A stretch of DNA of 60,314 nucleotides, from assembly GCA_018657625.1 (NCBI GenBank), contig JABHWU010000003.1, forward strand, positions 1 through 60,314, written 5' to 3'. This document shows, one piece after another, positions 8,682-18,257 of the stretch; positions within the stretch are counted from its first letter, which is position 1; every line of letters begins with the position of its first letter. The notes under the pieces are model-generated. The model saw only the letters and a list, made by a program, of their open reading frames with translations. It did not search any database and was not told where the DNA came from. A program made the translations under genes and the position numbers. This DNA is from Deltaproteobacteria bacterium (lineage in GTDB: Bacteria; SAR324; XYD2-FULL-50-16).

Positions 8682-10460
8682 ATGGTAGTTTTTAAGTGCA
8701 TCGGTATTTTACTCTTCTCTCTTATATTTGGATCAACCTTAGCTTTCGCAAATGCATCTATAGAACCCATTTCCTGGGCAAAACTAATCATCAGTCTTTC
8801 CGGCGGTCTCATGCTGTTTCTCTATGGCATGGAAATGATGAGTGATGGCATGAAAAAGACGGCCGGTAACAAAATGAGAACGATACTGGCAGCCTTAACA
8901 CGAAATAGAGTTGTTGCACTTTTTTGTGGTGCCTTTGTGACCATGGTTATACAATCCAGCAGCGCCACTACAGTTATGCTGGTTAGTTTTGTACAGGCCG
9001 GATTAATGAGTTTTACTCAGTCCCTGGGGGTCATCTTAGGTGCTGATATCGGGACGACAATCACCGCCCAAATGATTGCCTTTAAACTAACTGACTATGC
9101 TCTATTGATGGTAGCTATCGGTTGTTTAATCCGAATGTTTGGGAAAGACCAAAACGTCAAAAATATCGGGGAAGCAATCCTGGGATTCGGAATTCTGTTT
9201 TTTGGTATGAAGATCATGAGTGATGCCATGAAACCACTACGAACACATGTTGAATTTATTTCAATGCTGAGAGGTCTGGAAAATCCTGTTTTAGGTGTAT
9301 TATCTGCAGCAGCCTTTACCGCCTTGATACAAAGCAGTAGTGCTTTTACCGGTATTATAATTGTCCTGGCTCAGCAAAACCTCATCACACTTGAAGCAGG
9401 GATACCTATGGTACTGGGTGCTAATATTGGTACCTGCATCACTGCTGGGTTAGCATCAATCGGTACCTCCAGAGAGGCCAAACGAGTGGCCTTGGCCCAT
9501 GTTATCTTCAAAATAGTGGGGGTTCTGCTATTTATATTTTGGATTCCAACTTTTGCGAATATTATTCGTAGTTTGGCAAATCAGTTTGATTCCGGAACCG
9601 CCAGACAAATTGCTAATGCACACACTATCTTCAACGTCAGTCTCGGCATAGGATTCCTACCATTCACTGCTTTATTTGGACGATTTATATTGAAGATTTT
9701 CCCTGAAAAGAAAGAAGATAGTGATTTAATACCGGTGACATGGCATCTTGATGATAGCGTTTTATCAACACCAGCCATGGCACTTGACTTGACCAGGACA
9801 GAAGTGGCCAGAATGGTCAAATTGATAAGGCGAATGTTACGGGCCGTCATTATTCCTTTTTTTTCCAACGATCCCCATGAGGATGAATATTTCCCACCAC
9901 TGAGCCTGGTGGATGGTATTAGCATGCGAGAGGAAAAGCTGGATTACCTGGAAGAAAAAATCAGTCAATATCTAATTAAAATATCTCAACAAAGAACTAC
10001 TTCCGGGCAGGCTAAGGAAATATTTACCATGATGTCCATCGCCAGCGATATCGAAAATATTGGAGATCTCATCAGTCGAAATCTACTACCACTAATTTTA
10101 AAGAAAAAAGAGTTAGACAAAAGCTTTTCAAAAGAGGGACAGGATGAATTGATGATTTACCATCAAAAAGCTTGTAAACAGTTATCTTTATTAGAGGAAA
10201 CCCTGGCAGAGAGAGACTGGGATTTAGCTAATCGTATGATGAAAAAAGAAAAAAAATATTTGGACCTGGAACAACAATATAAGGCAAATCATCTTCGCCG
10301 TTTATTCGCTGAAAAAGTAAATACAGTGGAAACCCATGAAATTCATATGGAATTAATGGATTTAATGAAACAAATAATTGTTTTCTCTGGAAACATTGCC
10401 AATACATTTAATAATTTATCCAAAGTAGAGTCCAAACACCTAACTACTCCATATAAATGA
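8682..10460 (+). CDS. Na/Pi cotransporter with C-terminal PhoU-like domain (copy 1)
   Basis: The 592-residue NptA/YjbB-type protein carries two Na/Pi-cotransporter half-repeats with the hallmark QSSSAT at 91-96 and QSSSAF at 217-222, each followed by a hydrophobic helix. The C-terminal 200 residues (about 375-575) are cytoplasmic helical PhoU-like bundles. It should move phosphate with sodium, and in this family export as well as import has been reported. GGAGG lies 8 nt before the ATG. A closely similar paralogue lies at 12761-14521. It follows directly on a dead Pap-Pit operon, which suggests functional replacement. Confidence 0.93.
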   Translation: MVVFKCIGILLFSLIFGSTLAFANASIEPISWAKLIISLSGGLMLFLYGMEMMSDGMKKTAGNKMRTILAALTRNRVVALFCGAFVTMVIQSSSATTVMLVSFVQAGLMSFTQSLGVILGADIGTTITAQMIAFKLTDYALLMVAIGCLIRMFGKDQNVKNIGEAILGFGILFFGMKIMSDAMKPLRTHVEFISMLRGLENPVLGVLSAAAFTALIQSSSAFTGIIIVLAQQNLITLEAGIPMVLGANIGTCITAGLASIGTSREAKRVALAHVIFKIVGVLLFIFWIPTFANIIRSLANQFDSGTARQIANAHTIFNVSLGIGFLPFTALFGRFILKIFPEKKEDSDLIPVTWHLDDSVLSTPAMALDLTRTEVARMVKLIRRMLRAVIIPFFSNDPHEDEYFPPLSLVDGISMREEKLDYLEEKISQYLIKISQQRTTSGQAKEIFTMMSIASDIENIGDLISRNLLPLILKKKELDKSFSKEGQDELMIYHQKACKQLSLLEETLAERDWDLANRMMKKEKKYLDLEQQYKANHLRRLFAEKVNTVETHEIHMELMDLMKQIIVFSGNIANTFNNLSKVESKHLTTPYK

Positions 10461-10674
10461 TTTACTTCCCTGAGCTTCAGTAAAAGACATTTAGAATTAT
10501 TAAATATTGCAAACACCACGCTCGTGGGTTATTAATTTCCGCCTTGTGAAATGCACAAGTTCTTAAGCGTTTTTAAACAGACATCGCAAGGCTTCTTGAT
10601 AAGGTCAATAAGAAAGATAGTCGCTATAATAGATATCTCCCATTATCTGGACAGAACCAAGCAAAATAAGGCGT
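10461..10674. other. Convergent gene gap with small hairpin
   Basis: This gap between two convergent genes contains the palindrome CCACG-CT-CGTGG (10516-10527), which could weakly terminate either transcript. No other structure was recognised. Confidence 0.35.
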
Positions 10675-12327
10675 TTAAATAAACCGCCAAACTGAATTCA
10701 TAATTGTTCTACGTTTAAACTCCAGATATAAATGACATATGGGATACAGCATCAGCAAACCCAAAGCCCATCCCAGGTATAGGTATAACAAATTAGCTTT
10801 AACCAAATAGAAAACGGAACCGATGGTTGAATAGATAAACCAGTGGGATAAATAGAAAAAAAGCGCCGTTTTGCCAAATACCAATAAAGGGTATTTTAAT
10901 AGACCCAGCCACGCCTGGAATCTTTCAAACAGAACCAACAGCAGACAATTAACACCCAAAGTCATCAATGTAAAAACAAGACTGGGAGGGTATTTTACTA
11001 CATTAAAAAAATCGATCCAACTATTCCCGGCAATTGGCTGAAAATTCCCGTAACCACCCGTCCATCTGACAATTGGAAAAAGCACCAAACTGATCAGCCC
11101 GAATACCAGTATTTTATTATAAGCCTTTTTTGAGTCCTTGAGTAACTCTTTACCCAGAGCCATTCCCAGTAAGGTGATACTTAACCAAGGAAGAACCGGA
11201 TATAGATTACTCCAGGTCGCTAAAAGCTGAGGTACTGCCAAAAGATACAACACAGGTTGATTGTACAAACCTAGCGTTGCAACAGTCTGTGGTAAAACCT
11301 GTGTAGCGAGTATGCCGATCAAACCGCTAATTAACAAACCGAAGCTGTTGACCCTTAAAAAAAGTACTCCTACCAGCATGGCACCACCAAGAGCATAAAG
11401 AACACCAAACTTGATAAAAGCTAACCCACCAAAAAGAAGCGGATTTACAATTAATTTTTCCAGGCATATAATCAAAACACCTCTAAAAGCCAAATGACGC
11501 ATTATTTGACCAGGAGACCAGCCTTTTCTGCGACGTGAATCTGCTAACAAAATCATGCCGACTCCCATTAACAGAAAGAATCCAGGCGCACAAAGATGGG
11601 TAACAAACCGGGTCAAAAAAGCGCCACTATTGCCGAAGTAATCCGGTACCAAAGTATTCCACATTTCAAAAGGATGTGTTCTGCGGATAAAAAGGCTGGC
11701 ATGATCAATAGCCATTATCATCATGATTAAGCCCCTTAACAAATCCAAAGAAATAAATCTGCTATCTTTAAAAGGTTTGTTTTTTTGTAAGGGGGAGTGT
11801 TTGGGGTTAGATTTTATCCAGAAGAATATACCACAGCCGATCATTCCAATGAGCATCATAAAATGTCGACCAGCCCATTGTGCAGACAAACCTGAACAAC
11901 CCATGATTCGCCCTATCATCCACACCACAATAAAAAGCCCCGGAAAGCGACCGGCTTTCATTATCGCTGTTCCGAACAATAAAACGCCCCAGCACGATAA
12001 AATCAACGAGAGACTGTTCCACCATTCAAATCCTTTCCAACCAGAACTGAAGTACCAGACCGCTGCTAGCAATTCACCACAGATCATAATTATAAAACCA
12101 ATCAGACCGGTTTTACCCATATCTTTTTTATGCCAAAGATATGCACCTGTTAGCCACATTAATATTAGTCCATAATAAATCAGCACACGTATTTGATTAT
12201 ATAAATCTTGGTGGTCAGTAGATGTTAAGGGAAACCAGTTACTAAAAATGGGTATCAGGTGATATAAACCTCCGAGTATCGCCGGCACGATTGCCCAGCG
12301 AAGCACTTTTTGCAGTGTGGTTTGCAT
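10675..12327 (-). CDS. DUF1624-type membrane acyltransferase-like protein
   Basis: The 550-residue polytopic membrane protein has a heparan-alpha-glucosaminide N-acetyltransferase-like core (DUF1624). The core begins at about 190 with RFISLDLLRGLIMMIMAIDHA-like residues, including the characteristic D-x-x-R-G and IDH. About ten further helices follow. Residues 1-180 form an extra membrane domain of roughly six helices that the core family does not need. Such proteins may transfer acetyl groups across the membrane onto envelope sugars. The substrate is unknown. It sits on the minus strand between two near-identical plus-strand Na/Pi genes. Confidence 0.75.
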   Translation of the reverse strand: MQTTLQKVLRWAIVPAILGGLYHLIPIFSNWFPLTSTDHQDLYNQIRVLIYYGLILMWLTGAYLWHKKDMGKTGLIGFIIMICGELLAAVWYFSSGWKGFEWWNSLSLILSCWGVLLFGTAIMKAGRFPGLFIVVWMIGRIMGCSGLSAQWAGRHFMMLIGMIGCGIFFWIKSNPKHSPLQKNKPFKDSRFISLDLLRGLIMMIMAIDHASLFIRRTHPFEMWNTLVPDYFGNSGAFLTRFVTHLCAPGFFLLMGVGMILLADSRRRKGWSPGQIMRHLAFRGVLIICLEKLIVNPLLFGGLAFIKFGVLYALGGAMLVGVLFLRVNSFGLLISGLIGILATQVLPQTVATLGLYNQPVLYLLAVPQLLATWSNLYPVLPWLSITLLGMALGKELLKDSKKAYNKILVFGLISLVLFPIVRWTGGYGNFQPIAGNSWIDFFNVVKYPPSLVFTLMTLGVNCLLLVLFERFQAWLGLLKYPLLVFGKTALFFYLSHWFIYSTIGSVFYLVKANLLYLYLGWALGLLMLYPICHLYLEFKRRTIMNSVWRFI

Positions 12328-12760
12328 ATTTTAGCCTAATTTGAAGTTCTTAAATTACCAATTCATAGCACTTAAAAATCACCAAATTCAATGACTATCC
12401 TATAAAATTAGGCGATAGCCAATAAAAAACACTACTTTTACATCAATCATTGATATTTATTATACCAGACCTTTCCACAGCCTTATCAAAATACATTGAA
12501 TAATTCTACATTTATTTATTGAAGACAGATTGTATTTGAAATATCTTGTTTTTAATATAAGAAAGAACAATTCAACTTTGTTTTTAACTTACTCAGCCAG
12601 TCAAGATCACCTAAAAGCAGCCTTTCAGAATCCTTGGATAAAATTATTATCATTGGAAAAAAAAAATATTGGTGTTATGATCTTCCAAACTAACAATTCT
12701 TGAGCTGACTTAACGTCCCTGATCAAGGCCTATCATGACAAATACTAATAAAGGTGAAAC
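12328..12760. other. AT-rich upstream region of the second Na/Pi gene
   Basis: About 430 nt of AT-rich non-coding DNA separate divergent genes and must hold the promoters of both. No clear Pho-box, sigma-54 element or strong hairpin was seen. The sequence upstream of this Na/Pi gene is not similar to that upstream of copy 1, so only the coding region was kept alike. Confidence 0.4.
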
Positions 12761-14521
12761 ATGACAATATTTAAACAAATTGGAATTTTGTTGTTCACTC
12801 TTATATTCGGATCTTCAGTGGTTTATGCAAGTGGGGCAAATGAAACCATCTCCTGGGCAAAATTAATCATCAGTCTTTTAGGTGGACTAACATTATTTCT
12901 TTTTGGAATGGAAATGATGAGTGACGGTATGAAAAAGACTGCCGGAAATAAAATGAGAACTATCTTAGCCGCCTTAACCCGCAATCGCGTCATCGCGCTA
13001 ATGTGTGGCGCCTTTGTGACTATGGTGATCCAATCCAGTAGTGCCACAACAGTGATGCTGGTTAGTTTTGTACAGGCAGGCTTAATGAGCTTTACACAAT
13101 CTTTAGGTGTTATTTTAGGGGCTGATATCGGGACTACGATCACAGCCCAAATGATCGCCTTTAAGTTAACTGATTATGCACTATTAATGGTAGCATCAGG
13201 ATTTTTGATACGGATGTTCGGTAAAGATCAAAATGTTAAAAACATCGGAGATGCCATCTTAGGATTTGGAATCCTGTTTTTTGGTATGAAGCTGATGAGT
13301 GATGCTATGAAACCACTCCGAACCCATGCCGAGTTTATTTCAATGTTAAAAGGTCTGGAAAATCCCATTTTAGGTATATTGTTAGCGGCAGCCTTTACGG
13401 CCCTGATACAAAGTAGTAGCGCTTTTACCGGTATCATCATCGTCCTGGCGCAGCAAAACCTGATTACGCTCGAAGCAGGAATACCAATGGTGCTGGGGGC
13501 CAATGTCGGTACCTGTGTCACAGCCGGGCTGGCCTCAATCGGGACCACCAGAGAGGCCAAACGCGTCGCCTTAGCACATGTTACCTTTAAATTAATGGGG
13601 GTATTGCTATTTATTTTTTGGATACCAACCTTTGCCGGACTAATACGGAACCTTGCCGTTCAATTTGATTCAGGAACTGCCAGGCAAATTGCCAATGCCC
13701 ATACCATTTTCAATGTCGGTCTCGGTCTTTTCTTTCTCCCGTTTACCGGTCTTTTTGCCCGCCTTATCTTAAAAATACTTCCGGAGAAAGAGGCCGTTTC
13801 TGATTTGAAACCTGTTACCTGGCACCTTGATGATGCAGTACTTACAACCCCTGCCATGGCACTAGATCTGGCCAGAACAGAAGTAGCCAGGATGGCGAAA
13901 TTACTCAGAAGAATGTTACGGGCGGTCATTGTTCCTTTTTTTACCAATGAACCCCAGGAAGATGAGTACTTTCCACCCTTAAGCCTGGTGGACGGCATTA
14001 ATATGCGGGAAGACAAACTGGATTTTCTGGAGGAAAAAATCAGTCAGTATTTGATTAAAATATCACAGGAAAACCCGACTTCAAATCAGGCCAAGGAAAT
14101 ATTTGCCATGATGTCAATCGTCAGTGATATCGAAAATATCGGTGATTTAATCAGTCGGAATTTGTTACCTCTGATCATCAAGAAAAAATCATTGGAGATG
14201 GATTTTTCAGAAGAAGGGCATGAAGAAATAATGATTTATCATCAAAAAGCCTGCAAACAGTTATCACGACTGGAGGAATCCTTTGCTGAAAGAGATCTGG
14301 AATTAGCAAATCGCATTATGCTAAAAGAGAGAAAGTATTTGAATTTGGAACAGCAGTATAAGGCCCGGCATTTAGAACGATTATTTGCGGAAAAATCCAA
14401 CACTATCGAAACCCATGAAATTCATATGGAATTAATGGATATTATGAAACAGATTATCGTATATTCCTGCAACATTGCCAATACATTCCATGATTTATCC
14501 AAAACAGATACTTCTCAGTAG
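12761..14521 (+). CDS. Na/Pi cotransporter with C-terminal PhoU-like domain (copy 2)
   Basis: The 586-residue paralogue of the gene at 8682 has the same domain order and residue numbering through the membrane part (QSSSAT 91-96, QSSSAF 217-222). By eye most positions are identical over the transporter half, and the C-terminal PhoU-like half is somewhat more variable. It ends before a bidirectional hairpin at 14534-14558. Two copies flanking an unrelated minus-strand gene suggest duplication then insertion, or acquisition of a relative. The copies may differ in affinity or direction of transport. Confidence 0.93.
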   Translation: MTIFKQIGILLFTLIFGSSVVYASGANETISWAKLIISLLGGLTLFLFGMEMMSDGMKKTAGNKMRTILAALTRNRVIALMCGAFVTMVIQSSSATTVMLVSFVQAGLMSFTQSLGVILGADIGTTITAQMIAFKLTDYALLMVASGFLIRMFGKDQNVKNIGDAILGFGILFFGMKLMSDAMKPLRTHAEFISMLKGLENPILGILLAAAFTALIQSSSAFTGIIIVLAQQNLITLEAGIPMVLGANVGTCVTAGLASIGTTREAKRVALAHVTFKLMGVLLFIFWIPTFAGLIRNLAVQFDSGTARQIANAHTIFNVGLGLFFLPFTGLFARLILKILPEKEAVSDLKPVTWHLDDAVLTTPAMALDLARTEVARMAKLLRRMLRAVIVPFFTNEPQEDEYFPPLSLVDGINMREDKLDFLEEKISQYLIKISQENPTSNQAKEIFAMMSIVSDIENIGDLISRNLLPLIIKKKSLEMDFSEEGHEEIMIYHQKACKQLSRLEESFAERDLELANRIMLKERKYLNLEQQYKARHLERLFAEKSNTIETHEIHMELMDIMKQIIVYSCNIANTFHDLSKTDTSQ

Positions 14522-14533
14522 AAAATAATGAAC

Positions 14534-14558
14534 TACCCCGCCGCAAGCGGACGGGGTA
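14534..14558. terminator. Bidirectional terminator hairpin
   Basis: TACCCCGCCGC and GCGGACGGGGTA pair around a two-base loop with one bulged A. The hairpin lies between two convergent genes, 13 nt after the Na/Pi stop and just before the 3' end of the HD gene, so it can end both transcripts. Confidence 0.75.
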
Positions 14559-14562
14559 TCAT

Positions 14563-15885
14563 TTAAAGGCTATCATTATCATTAATGGCTTGAATCGCTT
14601 TATTATAGTCTTCTCTTAAAACATAAAGCTGAACAATTTCGATCTTTTTTTCACGCTTATCTAATAAGGTAGATCGGTCAGCGATGGGGACCACCTTTCT
14701 CTGGCCAAATTCCTCTTCCACCACTAATATTGTGTTTTTATTGATTTTTTGATTCTTAACCTGGGAGGAATACTGATTGGAAGAATTGGACATTATGGTA
14801 TAAATACTATTATTAGTTAGAATTCGGTTAATCTTCTTCAACAATGAAATTTTATTTTCTTCATTATTAATAATACGGATCAAATTTTTGGCCGGAATTC
14901 GGTTAAAAATTCGCCCGGACCATTTGCATGATTTTGCTTTTCTAAATTCCTCCAAAAGTCCCGATTCTGTCAGATTCAAGAAATTGTCTAATGATCCATC
15001 AATTTCAAAATTAATTTCATTTTCCTGGATGGCTTTACGTAAGTAATGAATATACGCACCCAGAGATTTATGGAAATAAATCTGGGAAAACATATGAACC
15101 CTGGCCAGCAAAAAGTTTTCATAGGTCGGAACCGCCTCCCCATCAATTGCCAGTAAAAACTGATTTAAGGATGATTCAATACAAAAAGTCAGTGAACTGA
15201 TTAATCGATCCAAATCAAATTGCCCATAAGGAACGCCAGCGAAATAGGAATCCCTCAATAAATAATCCATCCGATCAACATCAATCTCACCACTAATTAA
15301 TTGACTTAACAGCGGAAATATCATGGGAGAGTCCGTCCGGGCATTCATCCGGTCAGAAGGAGGAATTTCTTTGGAAAGAATGGATATAATATCATAAGCT
15401 TCATCAAAAGTTAGCAGTGCCTCATCCCGGGCCAAAGCATAGATAATGGCAAAGGAAAAATCTTCATGAACGGACTTCCTGGGTATCTGTTCTCTCAGGT
15501 AATCCGGTTGATCGACGCTACTCAAATCCGGAAGTAGTGCTTCAGCTGCATGGGAAAAAGGTGGATGTCCCAGATCGTGTAATAAAGCTGATAATCGAAT
15601 TATCTTTCGAAAATATTTTAATTGATCAGCCTGGTAATATTCTTTCAAAGGGGGTGTTTGTCCTTTCAATAATTGATCAAATACCAATCCTGCCAGATGC
15701 ATGGCACCTAAAGAATGTGAAAAACGAGTGTGTACAGCGCCTGGAAAAACATATGAAGAAAACCCTAGTTGTGAAACATGTCTGAGTCTTTGAAAAAAAG
15801 GAGTATTAATTAAGGCAAGTTCATGGCGATCGAGCGAAATAGAGCCATGTATCGGACAGCGAATGATTGATCCTTTATTTTTCAT
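14563..15885 (-). CDS. HD-domain phosphohydrolase, SAMHD1/YwfO-like
   Basis: The 440-residue cytoplasmic enzyme has an HD metal-binding site. His52/His57 lie in VHTRFSH, His103-Asp104 in LLHDLGHPPFSH, and the later D lies in DVDRMDYLLRDS at about 210. This arrangement is that of the deoxynucleotide triphosphohydrolase-like branch (COG1078), which removes triphosphate from dNTPs or related nucleotides. The start overlaps the upstream RDD gene by 11 nt, showing translational coupling. It is last in a ptsN-EIIA-RDD-HD run. Confidence 0.9.
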   Translation of the reverse strand: MKNKGSIIRCPIHGSISLDRHELALINTPFFQRLRHVSQLGFSSYVFPGAVHTRFSHSLGAMHLAGLVFDQLLKGQTPPLKEYYQADQLKYFRKIIRLSALLHDLGHPPFSHAAEALLPDLSSVDQPDYLREQIPRKSVHEDFSFAIIYALARDEALLTFDEAYDIISILSKEIPPSDRMNARTDSPMIFPLLSQLISGEIDVDRMDYLLRDSYFAGVPYGQFDLDRLISSLTFCIESSLNQFLLAIDGEAVPTYENFLLARVHMFSQIYFHKSLGAYIHYLRKAIQENEINFEIDGSLDNFLNLTESGLLEEFRKAKSCKWSGRIFNRIPAKNLIRIINNEENKISLLKKINRILTNNSIYTIMSNSSNQYSSQVKNQKINKNTILVVEEEFGQRKVVPIADRSTLLDKREKKIEIVQLYVLREDYNKAIQAINDNDSL

Positions 15886-16252
15886 CTTTTTTTATAAAGG
15901 TAAAACAGATTCGATCGTGTATCAAACAATGGGGAAATGTAATCAAACTGAATACAATGATGGGTAAAAGGGCCAAGAATAAAAATTCTCTGAGTAATAG
16001 GAAAATGCGTCGATATATCCCTGTATAGTTAGTAACTATTTGAATTGAAAGAAAAAATCGTCCAATCGACTGACCGTCAACTAAAATTACAATAGTATTA
16101 TATAAAATATAAATAATGATAAAACTGTATTTTGCACTATGGCCAATTCCATCCAGGAAGGCTGAAACAACCAATATGACCAGAATATCAATAAAACGGG
16201 CGGTCATTCGCTGGATAAGAAATAGCTTAGGGAAATATAGATCCGTTTTCAT
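15875..16252 (-). CDS. RDD-family membrane protein
   Basis: The 125-residue protein has an RDD-like layout. An early amphipathic start with RMTARFIDILVILVV (family R and D residues) is followed by a helix, a loop containing GQSIGRFFLSIQI, and a further hydrophobic helix. Three transmembrane segments are likely. RDD proteins are often small transport or ion-handling partners of unknown role. It overlaps the HD gene start and follows the EIIA gene by 18 nt, so it belongs to that operon. Confidence 0.75.
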   Translation of the reverse strand: MKTDLYFPKLFLIQRMTARFIDILVILVVSAFLDGIGHSAKYSFIIIYILYNTIVILVDGQSIGRFFLSIQIVTNYTGIYRRIFLLLREFLFLALLPIIVFSLITFPHCLIHDRICFTFIKKDEK

Positions 16253-16270
16253 AAAAGTAATATCCAGTAA

Positions 16271-16666
16271 TTATGGTAAGAACTCTCCGGCTACTATAAT
16301 AGCCTCTTTTCCAGCCGTTTTTACCCCCTGGCATAATGTCATAAAAGCTGTATCTTCCGGTTGTGAAAACAGATAGAGCAACATTGCCAGATTTAAACCC
16401 GTGATCACATCAACACGTTCTTTTTGTACAAATGGAATGGCAACATTACTGGCAGTTCCACCGAAAAGGTCGGTTAGAATAATTATTTTATCAGAGTCAT
16501 CAATGGTAGAAAGTACCTCTTCAATCTTATGCTTCAATTCAGAATAATCATTTAAAAAATCAAAACAGATTGGTATGGCACCAGTGGCTCTCTCCAGAAT
16601 TTGATCTGTTACTTCCACTAAATCCTTGGCCAGCGAACCATGCGTAATGACAATGGTTTTTGTCAT
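16271..16666 (-). CDS. PTS EIIA component, mannose type
   Basis: The 131 residues fit an EIIA-Man domain. VITHG at 6-10 carries the expected phospho-accepting His9, and ILTDLFGGTASN is the second family motif around 64-75. No EIIB, EIIC or EIID gene is nearby, so the protein probably works as a regulatory phosphate acceptor rather than in sugar uptake. It follows ptsN by 37 nt on the same strand, a pairing seen in nitrogen/regulatory PTS clusters. HPr and EI are not in the window. Confidence 0.9.
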   Translation of the reverse strand: MTKTIVITHGSLAKDLVEVTDQILERATGAIPICFDFLNDYSELKHKIEEVLSTIDDSDKIIILTDLFGGTASNVAIPFVQKERVDVITGLNLAMLLYLFSQPEDTAFMTLCQGVKTAGKEAIIVAGEFLP

Positions 16667-16703
16667 TATAATTTTTAGATTAATTGTTTAATAAGATGAA
16701 TGC

Positions 16704-17165
16704 TTAATCAAATTTTGATTCCCTTTCTTTTATATAATCAAAAACCGCATTTGAATCAGTGATCTGTAATATTTGTTCACGAATTTCTGCATCCTTCGCG
16801 ATCCTGGCAATTTTTGCTAAAACTTTTAAATGTTCAGAACTGGACTGTTCAGGCGCTACCAATAAAAAAAGAAGCTTAACAGGATTATCATCTAAAGCAT
16901 CAAAATCAACACCTTGTTCAAATCGCCCCACGACAATCTGGAGTTCACTCACTTCTGAACTTTTACAATGTGGAATCGCTATACCAAAACCAATACCCGT
17001 GGTACTTAATTTTTCTCTGACTTCCAGCAAATCTACAATATTTTGTTGATTGATTGATATTTGATTTCCTAAGATCTCAACCAGTTTTTCTAAAACCTGT
17101 TTCTTATTCTCACCTTGAAGATTTAAAACGATTCTTGATCCGTTTAAATAGTCAGATAAATTCAT
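16704..17165 (-). CDS. ptsN: PTS EIIA-Ntr regulatory protein
   Basis: The 153-residue EIIA of the fructose/nitrogen class has the phosphorylation site His66 in GIGFGIAIPHCK. Further typical segments are VDFDALDDNPVKLLFLLVAP and HLKVLAKIAR. In many proteobacteria PtsN links nitrogen and carbon status to potassium uptake and stress responses. It heads the run ptsN-EIIA(Man)-RDD-HD on the minus strand. A usual neighbour, rpoN, is not present. Confidence 0.92.
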   Translation of the reverse strand: MNLSDYLNGSRIVLNLQGENKKQVLEKLVEILGNQISINQQNIVDLLEVREKLSTTGIGFGIAIPHCKSSEVSELQIVVGRFEQGVDFDALDDNPVKLLFLLVAPEQSSSEHLKVLAKIARIAKDAEIREQILQITDSNAVFDYIKERESKFD

Positions 17166-17306
17166 TGTGGGTATTCTCCGTTAATTAATTAGTATTTAAG
17201 TTAATCAACCACCATAATATCATTGTTCTGGATTGTACAATTGTTTTTAAAAAAAATAGACCTCAAATAGATGTAAAACAAAAAAATAAACTTTTGTACT
17301 ACCATT

Positions 17307-18224
17307 TCAAAGAGAATCAACCAATTGAATTGGATAATTTCCTGCTTGTACTTTTTGCAGGACACCGCTTTTGATATATTCTTTATCATCCAGGTAAGTA
17401 ACACCCATCCACTTCTCATTTGTTTTCAGTACTTTAATCTGGAAAGTCCGGTTTTGCAATCCTTTATCTAATGGATAAGCGATAAAAAATTCTGCTTTGG
17501 GATCATTTCCTTTGCTGCTTAAAAATTGTTCAAATTCCTCAACCATTACCTCAAAAATAGATGGTTTAAATCCCCAAAAATTCATCGATACCAAAGTATC
17601 AGCAGGTAGGATCTGTTTTTCATTGTTGGTTTCATTATAAATAATAGTGCCTGATTTTATGATATGCATTGCTTCAATGATAGACGTTAAAAAATTGTTT
17701 TTTACCGTACAGACCCCTCTGGAAACACTACCAAAATCAGATAAGGTATTATTCAATTGATATGCAACCAGACAATGTTCGTTTTCAGGAATATTTTTTT
17801 GTTTCAACTGATTGGCAATCACCTTAAATGCTTCAGGGCCATAAAAATCGTCAGCATTAATGACGGTAAATGGCTCATGGATCATTTTACGGGCTGACAA
17901 AACAGCATGTCCAGTGCCCCATGGTTTCTCACGGTGAAAGGGGATTTGGAACGTTTTGGGAACATCATCTATTTCCTGAAAAACATGCTTAATTTCAATG
18001 AATTTTTCCCATTTATTCGAAATTTTTTGCGAAAATTCTTTTTCAAAGGACTTCTTTATTACAAATACCAGTTTCTCAAAACCTGCATTAATGGCATCAA
18101 AAATAGAATACTCCATAATACACTCCCCACCGGGCCCAATGCGGTCCAACTGTTTGATTCCACCATATCGACTACCTAATCCGGCAGCCATAATTAACAG
18201 TGTGGGACCTTTATTTTTATCCAT
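17307..18224 (-). CDS. Sugar-phosphate nucleotidyltransferase-like protein
   Basis: The 305-residue Rossmann-like NTP-transferase has the N-terminal nucleotide-binding loop LLIMAAGLGSRYGGIKQL at 9-26 and the metal-binding aspartates in INADDFYG near 120-127. It therefore probably activates a sugar-1-phosphate with an NTP. The loop differs from RmlA/GalU forms (GSRYGG with no following P-x-T), and there is no left-handed helix domain. The sugar is unknown. It is separated by 141 nt from ptsN and by 33 nt from the upstream pentapeptide gene. Confidence 0.82.
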   Translation of the reverse strand: MDKNKGPTLLIMAAGLGSRYGGIKQLDRIGPGGECIMEYSIFDAINAGFEKLVFVIKKSFEKEFSQKISNKWEKFIEIKHVFQEIDDVPKTFQIPFHREKPWGTGHAVLSARKMIHEPFTVINADDFYGPEAFKVIANQLKQKNIPENEHCLVAYQLNNTLSDFGSVSRGVCTVKNNFLTSIIEAMHIIKSGTIIYNETNNEKQILPADTLVSMNFWGFKPSIFEVMVEEFEQFLSSKGNDPKAEFFIAYPLDKGLQNRTFQIKVLKTNEKWMGVTYLDDKEYIKSGVLQKVQAGNYPIQLVDSL

Positions 18225-18257
18225 TGAAATATTTTAAGATTGATGTGGTCTTATGAT

